Positions 1 to 13,870 are shown, counted from the first letter of the stretch. The stretch: DNA of 64,000 nt from Icerya purchasi (GCA_039619475.1 CM077116.1:29016183-29080182), one strand, 5' to 3'. The notes: a model not told the origin generated them from the sequence alone. Numbers and translations are program-made.

Positions 1-2738
<2,738 letters not shown>

Positions 2739-2989
2739 GACGAGAAAGGTAATCATAAAACGAAAAACACGTTAACGTGCCTATTGAAATAAAAACATGG
2801 CTTCCTTCCTTTATTTATTCGAAGATCTTATCTCGGTGAAAGATTTATGATTAAACGTCTTCCTATTCCTCACTCGAAACTTGCGAATTCCTATCAATAT
2901 ATTCTGGGAAATTAGCGTTTCTCTCCAGGAAAAATTTCACACATCTCCTTTCGACTTGTCCTATTTTCCCACTTTATCCTCTCCTATAA

Positions 2990-3420
2990 AAAATCCCTCC
3001 CTACTTCACTTATAACTTCTTAGAACTGTCGTTTTCTCCTAAGCTATTTTCTCTTCCCTCTAATATTAAATCTCTTCCGCTTCCCGTAATACATGACGAA
3101 TTTAACCAAACTTTACACTTACTCTTTCCAGCTCACAGCACGGTTTTTACGGATGGCTCGAAATCTGCTTCAGGTGTCGGAGCTGCTTTTATTCTTCCTG
3201 ATATCAACTGTTCCGAGTCTTTTCAACTCCCTTCCTTTTCTTCTATCTTTTTAGCCGAACCCATGGCTATTTTACGTGCTATCCTTTTTATATCCTCAAC
3301 ATCCAATTTATCGAAATTCGTCGTGTGCTCTGATTCGAAAAGCGTTTTATTAGCCATCTCGTCTCCCTTCCCTAAACCCTCGTCAGACTCGTCCAGTACC
3401 ACAAACCTATTAAATATTTC
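2990..3420 (+). pseudogene. I-like non-LTR retrotransposon, RNase H 5' half
   Basis: The frame beginning near 2990 encodes the end of the RT-RNase H linker and the first half of an RNase HI domain. FTDGSK lies near 3140, then GVGAAFILPD, then an AEPMAIL segment whose glutamate matches the second catalytic acid, then CSDSKSVL with the third acid. The order and wording match the better copy at 10217-12039. Similarity stops near 3400-3420, where a different LINE begins in frame. The missing second half of the RNase H resumes at about 5290 on the same strand, so this is probably one interrupted copy. Confidence 0.75.
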
Positions 3421-3424
3421 ACAG

Positions 3425-3685
3425 ATACACTGGGTGCAATTGATACATTACGTTATTAAAAACAAAGATCTGTTTAACGTTGCTTATATCAAAGGTATAA
3501 CAAGAAACTCTAATACCGAAAAGGCAACTATACCGAAGTTTACGAAATATCCATCGAGAATTCAGGCTCTATATTCAGGTCCTTTGTTACATAATATCTT
3601 ATCAGTTACGTTAAAAGATAAATTAAAAAACTACAAAAAGAGACACAAAATTTTAACAGATTTCGCTTGTAATTCCTTATGTTAA
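3425..3685 (+). pseudogene. C-terminal end of a CR1/Jockey-group LINE, 5'-truncated
   Basis: This stretch ends in a stop at 3683-3685. Its peptide aligns with the last part of the minus-strand LINE at 1-350: GITRNSN against GVTRYSN, IPKFTKYPSR against IPSFNKYHSR, and LLHNIL against LLFNVL. It therefore shows the C-terminus of that family, about 26 residues beyond the left window edge. It is fused in frame to the RNase H fragment upstream, so the open frame 3263-3685 is an accidental chimera. Noncoding 3' sequence of this insertion probably continues to the right, but no poly(A) was identified. Confidence 0.7.
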
Positions 3686-3689
3686 AATC

Positions 3690-4795
3690 GAATTCTGACT
3701 TCTTTTTCATCGGCAATTTTAAAATAAAAACGAATGTATTATTGTTTACTTAAAAATCCGTACATCCTACTTTAAACGATTCTATTAACTTTAAAAATAA
3801 AATTAATAAATTAATGTACAATCATCTGTTTCTAGCTAAATAAAGTTAATTATTTCTCATAGAACCCTATAGGTATTACAAATTGTAACTAATGATTCAC
3901 TTTCACACGCTTACGTAATAAATATTTAATTTTTCGAAGTTATAATAGATCATTACACTCAAATTGCATTCACTTTTAATATCGATCTATTAATACATAA
4001 ATAAAAACACTTTACAATCTATAAGAAACTTCCCATGGTGTAAAATAAATGTATGACGATATAGTTACGAAATTAAATTTATAATACTTTAACATCGAAA
4101 ACAAAATTTGCCTAGGTATTCACATGGATAACAGGAATTGATATTTATATAAAAAATTAAGTTGCTAGTTAATCATACTACCATTTTCTATTCTAAATTC
4201 CACAATAGTTCTCCCAATTGTTAGTAAATAATCACAATAGGGAACAAATTAGTTCTGTCAGTGTGGACACTAGAAGATTAAATTGATCGTATCTGGATCC
4301 AAATATAAATTATAAATGATTAAATTCATAAATAATAGATTTATTTCTAACAATAATTCAGTATACGGTTGATTGATTTAAATTTGAGTATAATAAATTT
4401 AAAATTTTAATTAACAATATAATAAATTTTTATCGCTATAAACTAAAATTGCTAGCTTAATATACGTTATTATAGATGTTATTCATATTAATTATTTTGA
4501 TTGTAATCAATACATTGCCTTAAACAAAATTCTTTCATTCTAATATTAAAAGTAGTTTATTATATTCTTTACAGTTAGGTTATATATGTGTGATATTTTT
4601 AAAGTAATTTTAATTAAATAATAGATCTGTTGTAAATATGGGTTAAAATAGTATGTATGCAAAATTATATATTACTAAGTTTTTGATATATGCACTCATA
4701 TATATATAATCTTTAGCCCATATATGCCAGCATGTATCCCCTAGAAAATGATTCCTGTCCTACTATTAATATACTTATTGTTCGTTAGTTATTAC

Positions 4796-4799
<4 letters not shown>
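3690..4799. other. AT-rich interval, no gene seen
   Basis: Very AT-rich, with no coding signal beyond chance. It probably holds the 3' noncoding part of the LINE insertion ending at 3685 plus other inserted DNA, because it lies between two halves of one I-like copy. Confidence 0.5.

Positions 4800-4849
<50 letters not shown>
4800..4849. repeat. (TA)n microsatellite
   Basis: A pure TA repeat of about 25 units, directly followed by the hAT-like terminus at 4850. Confidence 0.97.
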
Positions 4850-4852
<3 letters not shown>

Positions 4853-4960
4853 GGGTGGCTAACCGAAATGACCTTGCGGGCTGGTAATAACTCCACGGGC
4901 CACTTTGGAAATGCATCATAACTTCGCGGGCCGCATATAAAATCATATATCCCTAGATTT
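4850..4960 (+). mobile_element. hAT-like terminal sequence (one end only)
   Basis: Starting right after the TA repeat, the sequence reads CAGGGGTGGCTAACC, followed by repeats of GCGGGC(C/T) around 4877, 4897 and 4926. A CAGGGGTGGCCAACC-like start with repeated GCGGGCC is typical of hAT-superfamily termini. I did not find the matching inverted end (GGTTNGCCACCCCTG) downstream, so this may be a truncated end. No transposase is present. Confidence 0.4.
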
Positions 4961-5118
4961 GATTTAGACCCACTATAGACATTTTTTTATAGTGAAAATT
5001 TGAAACGTAATGAGTTATTTTTACTATGTTTACTATTATTCTTACATGTAAACATAGATAATATAATAATAATGATACTAAACATGTATATTTTCCATTC
5101 GCACAGATTGTCAGCACT

Positions 5119-5142
5119 GGCTAGTTTCTCATTAAACTAGCC
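5119..5142. repeat. small perfect hairpin
   Basis: GGCTAGTTT, six bases, then AAACTAGCC: a perfect 9-bp stem. It lies inside the interval that separates the two I-like halves. Its function is unknown. Confidence 0.6.
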
Positions 5143-5289
5143 CATGTACTGTAATGTACCCTGCTGTTCATGTATTTTGAATATAAGCAGGAGTTAAGCA
5201 AAATTCTATTTTATGTATTACATTTTATAATTTTGTTATTTATGTAGATTAATATTGATTTGATTTGATATAATTTATTAACATACCGC

Positions 5290-5970
5290 GTTCTATACTA
5301 ATTGACTTGCTCTGGATTCCGGGGGACTGAGGCATCGTTGGTAACGATCTTGCCGATTCTTTGGCATGTCTAGCTGCAGTAAATAGCCGTTTCATAGACA
5401 GATTCCCCTCCCAATATCTTTGCCCTCTCGCTTATCGTTTTCACCATGACTTTTGGACTGATCTTTATCCGTCTCTTATCTCCAATCCTAACTCTTTTTA
5501 CCTTGCTTAACGACCCTCTCTATTCACTTCTTCCTGATTTAATAATTTTCCCTGCATCAGTCGTTCTGTTATTTCTTCCATAATTTGCCTCCGCTTTAAT
5601 CACATTCTAGCCCCCTCTTTCGTTTTAATATTGTTTAGTCTCCCTTGTGTCCCTTCCATTCTCCTATCTTAAATTTGACTTCCTGTAATGTAAATCACCT
5701 TCTATTATTCGGATGCTCTTTTATCTCCTCGGAACGCGCAGTCCTTTATTCTAATTTGCTTGGCCTTGGCCTTCCGACTCCTTACTGTGCCCACTACATT
5801 CTTACTCTTCCTTCTCCTTCTGTTGTTCCTGTATTTAACTACCTTCATTTCTTTCGTTTCTAATTGCTTCCTGATATAACTTACAAATCCCTACATTTCA
5901 TCATTCTGTTAGTCCTTCGTGTTGGGTAAATGTCCTGTGTTGACACGCCCAAGGAAAGAAAAAAAAATTT
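5290..5970 (+). pseudogene. I-like retrotransposon 3' part: RNase H end, zinc-knuckle tail, 3' UTR
   Basis: The segment starts at IDLLWIPG, continues through GNDLADSLA (the last RNase H aspartate), and then an F-W-rich linker. It is broken by several stops and frameshifts. The C-terminal tail reads clearly at 5645-5863: CPFHSPIL, then SSERAVLYSNLLGLGLPTPY and AHYILTLPSPSVVP, as in the copy at 10217-12039. The 3' UTR ends with a hairpin at 5922-5952 and an A-rich tail at 5958-5970. The copy is clearly inactive. Confidence 0.82.
5922..5952 (+). promoter_or_regulatory. I-like family 3'-terminal hairpin
   Basis: The outer stem TTGGGT/GCCCAA encloses an inner stem TGTC/GACA, immediately before the A-rich tail. 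The same arrangement recurs in other copies of the family. It is probably an RNA element recognised during target-primed reverse transcription. Confidence 0.6.
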
Positions 5971-6986
5971 AAAGCGATCTAAATATAAGTATCACCCCCC
6001 GATGATCCATTTATCCAAAACTACATTTTTTGTCGGGGTAAAACGCGGTATAAAAACGAAAGTTTTTGTGAATGATAGCGAGACAGGTAAACAGATAAAC
6101 AGGAACACTTTCCATTGTCGGAATAATGTAGCCGACACTACGAAACCGCAGGAATCGCAAAAAATTCTGATATTCAGAGGATTTTTCCTCCGGCGTGATT
6201 ATTTTTCGGTATTTTTGTGGGTGAAGAATAAAAATACGCAAAATCCAATACAGTTGAAAAATGTTAAGCATTCATCTAGAATGTAGGTTTATTCCGGATT
6301 AGTGGCGATATTACGTTTAAAAAGAATTTTGCCAATAGAAAAAATATTTTGTATTTAGAATTTTACCTAATAATGCTCTTTTCAACGGAATCCTGAGTAT
6401 ATGAAACGTCATTTTCGATTAAAGTTGGTTTTTGCTTTTTTTTTTTTTTTTCTTTTTCAGTCCTAAAACAGTAGTAACACGTGTAAAAATGTGATTCAGG
6501 ATTATTTTGATTTATGAAGCTATAAAAATCGTGGCGGACATCAGTTTTTTTAACACTAACATTAAGGCTGCGATTTTTCGATCGTTTTCTTTTTATGAAT
6601 ACCGATTAATGTTTGGTCAGTGATTTACACAGTTATTTATAATTCACACTGCGTGCATAGTTGCAGTCTACAAATTTTCTCGCGGTGTAAACATATAATG
6701 TAGGAAATCCCCCCCATAATAACGCGCTACAAAAATGTTCAAATATGGAAATATGTAATAACTCGAGAACGACTTGATTTATAAACTTAAAAAATTTCCC
6801 GCTTTAATTTCATAATTGAAAAGCTCGGTAAGATGATGTACATAAACTTTAGAGAAACCTTGATTACGCTGGACGATAAAAATCGCAAAAAGATAAAACA
6901 CCAAAAAGCGCATATGTAATACGAAATTTTAAACGGTCTAATAAATGTTTAAAACTTTCACAGTGATCGTTATTTATCGTAAATAT

Positions 6987-7194
6987 GTTAAAGAAGCATA
7001 TTTACTCGACGTTTCGGAAGTATTACACCAACTATCGTCAAATCAAACCTCCCCACGTACAAACAGAAAATGATGGATTTCATTAACGTTGCCCCTTTTA
7101 CTGAGAGGTCCACAAAAAATCCTAATCAAGAGGGTAGTTGCTTCCGATGATGGTTAAGCTAATCCTTCCGAAATGTCAAGTAAATTTCTTTAAC
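6987..7194. repeat. imperfect inverted repeat (two facing copies of a ~50-bp unit)
   Basis: Left arm 6987-7039 and right arm 7145-7194 are inverted relatives. Both contain GTTAAAGAA, ATTTACT(C/T)GAC and TTTCGGAAG in that order when the right arm is reverse-complemented. Identity is roughly 70 percent by eye, with a ~100-bp spacer. It could be a foldback element or two facing copies of a dispersed repeat. Confidence 0.5.
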
Positions 7195-7286
7195 GCAACG
7201 CCGCGCAGAAAAAATAACGATCTAATAAAGTACTTAAAAATTCACAACTCTCTACCGAATAACCGATAAAGTGCAAAGTTTTAAAA

Positions 7287-7351
<65 letters not shown>
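7287..7351. repeat. (TA)n microsatellite
   Basis: An uninterrupted TA repeat of about 32 units, the longest in the window. Confidence 0.97.
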
Positions 7352-7354
<3 letters not shown>

Positions 7355-7799
7355 AAAAAAACGTTTTCAAATAAAATAAAAATTTTACGGTGGGAAAAGC
7401 ACCGAGAAAAATATGTTTTTATAAGCTACAGAAACTGAAAAAAATCGAACCACGTACATTAATTATAGCTTTATATTTAGACTCTCCTCGGGGCACTGCA
7501 AACTACGAAATTCAGAAAAAAAGGAAATAACGGGCGTATGAAAAGCTTGCGGTTTTGAAATAATGAAGTTTTTAAAAGTCTACAAAAATTTTTAAAAAAA
7601 GTTTTTGTAACATGTGCATTTCAATTGAAGTTTTTGAGCATTCTGCAAACACAGGTCTTTACGGGAATATTACGTGAAAAAACATCAGAATCGGGAAATA
7701 TTCGTTTTGATTTCCGCACTATCAATATGTAAATTATTAATGATCGAAAGTAATGAATATATAAATTATGGCATTTCATTTAATTTCGCGCGCGGAACG

Positions 7800-8110
7800 A
7801 TCCACAGTTCATGAAATATAATGCTTAACTGATGATCCCCTGTTTGTGTTAAGAAAATTATTCACTTGAAAGTATTTGCTCGATGTTGTCTGCCCTACAA
7901 TATTTAAAAATTACTTTGAAGCGACAATATGTCTTTTCTATTAGGCTACTATTTGCTATCGTTATTGTTGACGTCGTAGAATAATTATGTCATCAGCATA
8001 CAGAGTGGTTTTAACATTCTTACTGACGAAGTTTTCGACGATCACAATGATGCATATATCGTAGTAAAGGGGACCCAATGAGCTTACTCGATCTGTGATT
8101 TAATTATACA
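7800..8110 (-). pseudogene. reverse transcriptase relic
   Basis: The minus strand from about 8110 reads SLGPLYYDIC, then VKTTLYADDIII. The YADD catalytic box lies at 7989-8000, preceded by the remains of the QGS-LGP box. Downstream, after stops, YFQVNNFLNTN resembles the W-x-VN-x-L-LN segment that follows YADD in Jockey/CR1-group LINEs. No flanking domains survive. This is an old, heavily broken fragment. Confidence 0.6.
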
Positions 8111-8119
8111 TTTTTCCTG

Positions 8120-10200
8120 CATATCGTATCGATAGTTTACGATTATTATATAGTTTCTTTTTTTTCTTTTTTTTTTTTTTGCGGTAACATTGATATATTC
8201 ACAAATATAGCAATCACCGTATACCAATTTTTACTTAAATTAATATATCAATTATTATGAAGGTCAGTTAGTGTTTCTCTTACCCCTATATCCTCCTCTA
8301 AAACCGTACTAATTTTTAAGATATTTCCAATTGTTATTCATCCGTCATTCGATTCCGAATTTAATCACATTTTCCATAGTTTTTGCAACACGAGATAATA
8401 AGGTGATAGATCTGCATAATGGTTATAGATTTGGATCCTTATTAAGTATCGGAACTGCATAGATTTCCGGCAATGGTATAGAGTTTGTATTAAATGAATT
8501 ATTAAATAAATGTATCCAGATATTTTTAATTTCCGATGTTCATATTTTCAAAGCTTCGCGCAGTACATAATCGGTTCCTGCGCTTGTGCCTTTTTGTGAA
8601 TTAATCGATGTTCAGCTACCGAGAAAGGCAGTGATTATTGCGTGAATTCACTGATACCTCTAAATTCAGGAATGCTTTTATTAATCATACTAGAAAACTA
8701 CGTAAGCAAAATTGCGCATCCATTCTCTATGTGCCTGTTAATAGTCACATTAAAAAATTTATGTATATATTTTCCACCATATATCCTTTACAGTAATGTT
8801 CAGCTCTATATTATTACAAAATTTACCTCATTCCAATCTCTTCCTCTATTTAAAGTGTATTTCTCGGTTTTTACTTGCTGCTTTTGATACTCTAAACAAA
8901 TTCTTATCGAATAATTTTTATTAAATGCTTTTATCGCGTCTTCTTTCAGCTATCATATGATGATTACACTCCCCACCCACCGCGGCTATTTGCAATTGCT
9001 TACATTCTATTATTAACATGTATGTCAAGAGATGAATTAGATCAGTTGCCACGGTGGCGTGTGGTCGTATGAAATATTTAATTATTTTTTTCATCATATT
9101 CTCTAACAAAATAAATTCGGCATGTATTGTTTAAAGTGCCTCTAATCGTTGGTATACTTAATTTTTTTTTGTATACCTAATTTAGTAAATACTCTCGATG
9201 ATGATCAACCGGATCAGAACTAGCATTATATATTTTTCAAACGTGTACTCTCTGTCTCTGTCACACATGGCAACGAATTATTTCAAAATTAATCCGGAAA
9301 TGCTACTTCGCTATCGAGAATCAATATCTGCGTGTTTTTCTTATCTTTTTTCTTCTCGTCCTATGTTTCTAAAAAATGGGTTGAATTTTCGACGCCCAAA
9401 AAAAAAAAAAAAAAAAAAAACATAAAAAAAATGGTATATAGCATGTTTCAAATTATTTCAAGTATAATATACCTCGGTACCGAAACATTATACTATTTCT
9501 ACCGTCGTTGGTTGCTACATAATTTTTTCTGTATCATCACAGTTTACCCCCTACGTCGTATATATCCGAAATTCTGTGACGCTATAATTCAAAATTAGTT
9601 CAGGTTCACTATTGCGCTCCCTAAAATTAATATATCACCCTTTTTCCCCTTCCATTGTACGTATTAACAACCCTATGGTACATTTTCAAAATTAACTCTA
9701 GTCTAAAAATGCCGGTACCAAAAATTATTAATCCTGCCCTTCGTCACATTTCATCATTTTTCCAAAATCGGTACTATTGTAAAACTTTTTGCGAAAGAGT
9801 TTGCGTACACACAACGAGATCGTGTGAACTTTCGATCTATCGTATACTCTTGTAGCATCGTATGCGCTTTAATGACCGCTACCGATCACTTTAGATGCGG
9901 TTCCTGTTAACTTTCATCAAAGCAGCGCGGCTCCATGCTACACTTCCGTTTATGGGACCTGTCCACCTCCATCACGTTGAAGGATAAGCCAGATTCGGAG
10001 TTTGGAGGGAACACTTAGACGAACTCATTAGCTAATTTAACCACGAACTGTACATTATATCACGGCACGGATAATTAAAAGGAGAAAAAAATAAATAATT
10101 GTAAGTAAATAAATAGTAATAAAAACAAAAAGAAAAAACAAAACGATACTAAAAGTGTAAAGCGAAGATAAATCGACGGCCCGAAGGAGAGAAGCATCAG
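8120..10200. other. intergenic interval without genes
   Basis: No supported coding region. Homopolymer runs lie at 8158-8180 (T) and 9400-9420 (A), and the short frames overlapping the latter are artefacts of low complexity. The interval 9860-10020 is less AT-rich, but I recognise nothing in it. Confidence 0.6.
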
Positions 10201-10207
10201 CTAAAAT

Positions 10208-10216
10208 AAGTACAGC
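10208..10216. repeat. target-site duplication, left copy
   Basis: AAGTACAGC occurs here and again at 12039-12047, immediately after the poly(A) of the I-like element. This defines the insertion limits. After it the left side reads CTTC and the right side TTC, so the duplication may be slightly longer with a one-base difference. Confidence 0.85.
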
Positions 10217-11955
10217 CTTCCCACGATATTGACGCAGCTAATGATGCTCTCAAATCGTCCCTCAATTTCCTTGAAAGTGCTCTTGCCTCAATTAACCTTT
10301 CGATTTCTCCTTCTAAGTCCTCCTGCGTTGTATTTACCCTTCGCCCTTATAACCCTGCTTCTGTTAATTTATCCTTAAATAGCACAGCTATTGCTCGTGT
10401 TAATTGCTTTCGTTATCTCGGTATCTTTCTCGATAGTCGTTTGACTTTTTCCGAACATATTAAATATCTTTCCTCCTCCTCTACTAAACGGTTGAACCTG
10501 CTGAAGGCCCTGTCTCCGACTAAATGGGGTGGTGACCCTTTCATTCTTATTCTTCTATATAAATCCATCGTCCGCTCCAAGCTTGATTACTGTTCGTTCA
10601 TTTATGCCTGCGCTTCCAAATCCCGTCTCTCTAAACTTGATGTGATCCAAAATTCTTGTCTTAGACTCTGTCTCGGTGCTCTTAAATCCTCTCCTATTCC
10701 AGCATTGCTTGCTGAATCGAATGTTCCTCCCCTGTCTATTCGCAGATCTTATTTGGGCTATCGCTTCCTTGCTAAACGTCTTTCTCTCTCATCTTCTTCT
10801 CTCATTTTTTCCTACCTTTCAATTTCTCGGAATTGGCGCTTTGTGCCTAGGAAAATTCCTATCCTGTCCCTTATTTCTCTCCGTCTTAGTTCATTTTGGC
10901 CGTATACAATTTCCTTTAATAGTCTGCCTTATTTTTCCTTTAACTTCAGCGATCTCTGCCATCCTCCCAGAGTATTTATTTCGCCTACACTTGCAAAATC
11001 TCTCCTTCCAGCTGTAATTAAACAGGAATTCCACAGTATTGTCAATTCTCTCTTCCCTTCTCATGTTACCATTTTCACTGATGGTTCTAAGGGGCCTGAT
11101 GGGGTTGGTGCTTCTTTTATTCTTCCAGACTATAACTTCTCTGAATCCTTCTGTCTTCCTTCTTTCTGTTCCATATTTACAGCCGAGCTAATGGCTATTT
11201 TACGTTCCATTATTTTTATCTCCTCCAATCGTCTTTCTTCCCAGTTTCTGATCATATCCGACTCCATGAGTGCTCTTCAAGCCATCTCTTCTCCTCTTCC
11301 TAATCATTCCTGTGATTTTTCTATTCTCCGCATACGTTCTCTCATTTGGACTCTCTCTTCTCTCCATGGAATCCATGTTGACTTGCTGTGGGTTCCTGGT
11401 CATTCTGGCATCTCAGGTAATGAGAAGGCTGATTCTTTGGCTCGGGTTGCTGCTTCTTCTTCTACATTCTTCTTCAAAAAAATCCCATCCTCTAATCTCT
11501 TGCCTTTGTGTAAACATTTCCATCTCAGATTTTGGTCGAATATGTACCCTTCCTCCTTTTCTAATTGTCGCTCCTTTTATCTGTCAGTTCAGCCTAATCT
11601 TCCTTCAAATCCTTGGTTCCTTCTGTTTCCTTCACTCCCTCGCTCTGTTGTTGTCTCCATTGTGCGTTTGCGCTTAAACCATTCCTTGCTACCTTCCTCA
11701 CGCTTTCGCCTCTCGTTGACCTCTTCCCCATGTTGTCCTCTCCATTCAAACGATGCGGTTGTTTGTGACACCGATCACGTGTTCTTTGAGTGCTCTGCTC
11801 TTTCGGTGGAGCGCTCGGCTCTATATTCCCACTTGCTTGGGCTGGGGCTTCCTGCTCCTTTTTGTGCTCGTTATATCCTGTCTTTTCCTTCTACACTTAT
11901 TATCCCCTCCATTGTTTCCTTCTTATTAGCGATAGCTGATCGCCTCACTGTATAA
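10213..11955 (+). CDS. I-like ORF2 C-terminal portion: RT thumb, RNase H, zinc-knuckle tail
   Basis: The frame is open from just after a stop at 10207-10209 to the TAA at 11953-11955, about 580 codons; the frame begins inside the left duplication. Counting from 10210, the RT thumb occupies about residues 10-280 (LNFLESALASINLSISPSK and FRYLGIFLDSRLTF are typical). RNase HI follows, with all catalytic positions visible: D291 in TDGS, E326 in AEL, D351 in SDS, H398 in GHSG and D408 in NEKAD. The C-terminus has a CPLH-x-C-DTDH-x-EC pattern, a probable Cys/His zinc-binding segment. The true start is lost to 5' truncation. It is unlikely to be expressed as a functional protein. Confidence 0.85.
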   Translation, partial: QPSHDIDAANDALKSSLNFLESALASINLSISPSKSSCVVFTLRPYNPASVNLSLNSTAIARVNCFRYLGIFLDSRLTFSEHIKYLSSSSTKRLNLLKALSPTKWGGDPFILILLYKSIVRSKLDYCSFIYACASKSRLSKLDVIQNSCLRLCLGALKSSPIPALLAESNVPPLSIRRSYLGYRFLAKRLSLSSSSLIFSYLSISRNWRFVPRKIPILSLISLRLSSFWPYTISFNSLPYFSFNFSDLCHPPRVFISPTLAKSLLPAVIKQEFHSIVNSLFPSHVTIFTDGSKGPDGVGASFILPDYNFSESFCLPSFCSIFTAELMAILRSIIFISSNRLSSQFLIISDSMSALQAISSPLPNHSCDFSILRIRSLIWTLSSLHGIHVDLLWVPGHSGISGNEKADSLARVAASSSTFFFKKIPSSNLLPLCKHFHLRFWSNMYPSSFSNCRSFYLSVQPNLPSNPWFLLFPSLPRSVVVSIVRLRLNHSLLPSSRFRLSLTSSPCCPLHSNDAVVCDTDHVFFECSALSVERSALYSHLLGLGLPAPFCARYILSFPSTLIIPSIVSFLLAIADRLTV

Positions 11956-12039
11956 CTTTCGTTTTCCCTTAATTGTTTCTGGGTGAAGGTCCTCGGTTGA
12001 CGAGCCCAATTAATAAAAAAAAAAAAAAAAAAAAAAAAA
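10217..12039 (+). mobile_element. I-like non-LTR retrotransposon, 5'-truncated, best-preserved copy
   Basis: This insertion is bounded by a 9-bp AAGTACAGC duplication. It contains the end of the reverse transcriptase, a full RNase H, the C-terminal tail, a 3' UTR with hairpin, and about 24 A residues. The 5' end is truncated inside the RT domain just after the YADD region, so it cannot encode a complete ORF2. The open frame and near-exact duplication suggest it is the youngest I-like copy here, and it serves as reference for the others. Confidence 0.88.
11980..12008 (+). promoter_or_regulatory. I-like family 3'-terminal hairpin
   Basis: The outer stem TGGGT/GCCCA with one G-T pair encloses the inner GTC/GAC, 25 bases after the stop codon and just before poly(A). 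This is the reference copy for the hairpin shared across the family. Confidence 0.65.
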
Positions 12040-12047
12040 GTACAGCT

Positions 12048-13870
12048 TCAAATTATGTAAACGAAAAAATTGAATAAGCGCAGGCACAATCGAGATCATC
12101 GGAATATTTAGAAGATAAAATTAATTATTGCATAAACCGGAGCAGTCTCACCGAGCACGCTGATAAAACTGAATGCGACTAATTATAGATAAGGCGGAGA
12201 AACAACTTACCGCGAACGATGAAAAAACAATCAGCTAGAATCAGGAAAAAACAATCAGCTAGAATCAGGAAAAAAAAATTACTTTTGAAAAAATGAAAAT
12301 TATGAGATGGAAACTCCTTCTTGAGAAATCACGGTCGAATGGAATTTTTCCCGTCAAGGCTGTACATATCCATAGAAAACCGATTTGAATATTAGCTATA
12401 AACTGCTTGAAGAAAAAAATAATACGGTTAAAAACATATAATGGGAAAAGAGAGCAGGAATCGTATTTTAAATTTACATCGAGAACACCGAATACTAAAA
12501 GTAACGCTTGGAAGACGATCGGCGGAAGGAATAAATAATTATCGCAAAACGATTATAGTAAATTAAAAATATCAGGCAATGACTGAAAGATTTGTAGCAA
12601 TTACACGACAACGAAGAATAGGAATCACGCTAAAACCCACGGCGGATCCTTTAGAACCGTTAAAAATAATAAAATTACATGGAAGAACTGTGAAATAGTT
12701 CAAAAAAAAAAAAAAAAAAGTACCGACATAAATATTTTACTTAAAAATTTAATAAAAACACATTAAAAAATAAAGATGGTTATTTCATAAAAAGTAATAT
12801 ACACTTCGTAGTAATATAATTAAGAATATTAGGATTACGCGCTTAAACAACATTTTTACTCATTAGAGCAGGGGCACAAATTTTAAATTATAGCAATTAG
12901 AAAACCATGTTTGAAGTGACTATAACAACGCGGTCACTATGAAAATATTAGGAGCTCTCTTAATTATGGTCGCAAAAATATTTTGTGCCAGCTCTAATAA
13001 CAGTATTAGTGACGTTTAAGTATAATTATAATATTTCCTTCAAGTATGTTACTCCAGAATATCGTTTATTTAGTCATTTTTCTTTGATTTTTTCTGCATT
13101 TTACTTAAATTTTTTTTCTGTAAATCCGGAAATCGATATTTTTTTTTTTTTTCGAAACAATTAAATTTTACAATTTTTAGCGTAGACACTTTTTTTGGGT
13201 GATTACACTAACTTCTGTACTGCATAGAGTTCTGGGTATCTAAAGAGTAGAACAAGTTCGCCGGTGATGAGTTTGTAAATCGCGCTTTTGGTGCATTCCA
13301 AATTAATTACATTTATCCGAATCTACATTTTCATAGCAAACCTAATTTTAATAGTAATACTTCGAGTCATTCACGTTTGTCGCCTTCTTAATTTCAAAAT
13401 TTTAAGTGTTCACATTTTCACTATACTACGATAAGAATGTTTTGGCTAATTTTTTTTTCTAAAATTATGTGAAGTAAAGTATGTTTCTAACGAGACTCTA
13501 CTTTGTAACGTTTATTTCAATCCCGAGTGAATATCAACTTTTTAATTCAATTTCTAATATAAACAAAGCGTAAAGTTAAGCGTAAATAAACATAAAAAAA
13601 AATAAACAAAATAAAAAAAAGGAACGAACATATAACAAGTATTTTAAAATCAGTTCAACTTATGGTACACCATTGTGTCACATCTAACCGACAAAACCCC
13701 TATTATCAGCTTACCAAACTCATTGTGCCTGTTCACGTGAGACGCGAGTCATCAACATTTTTCTTTTTTTTTTTTCAGCATTCTCTGTTAAGAGATTTTA
13801 TTAATCAAAACGGTTTTTTCCGAGAAGGGATCAATGTTGCATACTTAATCGCATATATGTCTAAGTGATA
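12048..13870. other. intergenic interval without genes
   Basis: No supported genes. It contains a perfect two-copy tandem repeat at 12221-12268, a poly(A) run near 12702 and T-rich tracts near 13140 and 13760. Confidence 0.6.
12221..12268. repeat. 24-bp unit in perfect tandem duplicate
   Basis: The unit GAAAAAACAATCAGCTAG plus AATCAG occurs twice in direct tandem, followed by the start of a third. Confidence 0.85.

Larger units (their letters stand above)
5975..7930. other. intergenic interval without genes
   Basis: No coding region is supported. Two overlapping opposite-strand frames at 5930-6286 are chance openings; the plus one starts inside the I-like 3' UTR. The interval holds poly(T) near 6437, an imperfect inverted repeat at 6987-7194 and a long TA repeat at 7287-7351. 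Confidence 0.6.

Noticed and set aside
5930..6286. 118-codon plus frame and 86-codon minus frame overlapping
   Set aside because: The plus frame starts in an I-like 3' UTR and poly(A). Both are low-complexity chance openings with no motif.
9198..9598. Two overlapping plus-strand frames ending in polylysine
   Set aside because: The lysines come from a genomic A run, and no domain is visible.
11200..11771. Minus-strand frames rich in Arg and Glu
   Set aside because: Antisense shadows of the open I-like ORF on the plus strand.
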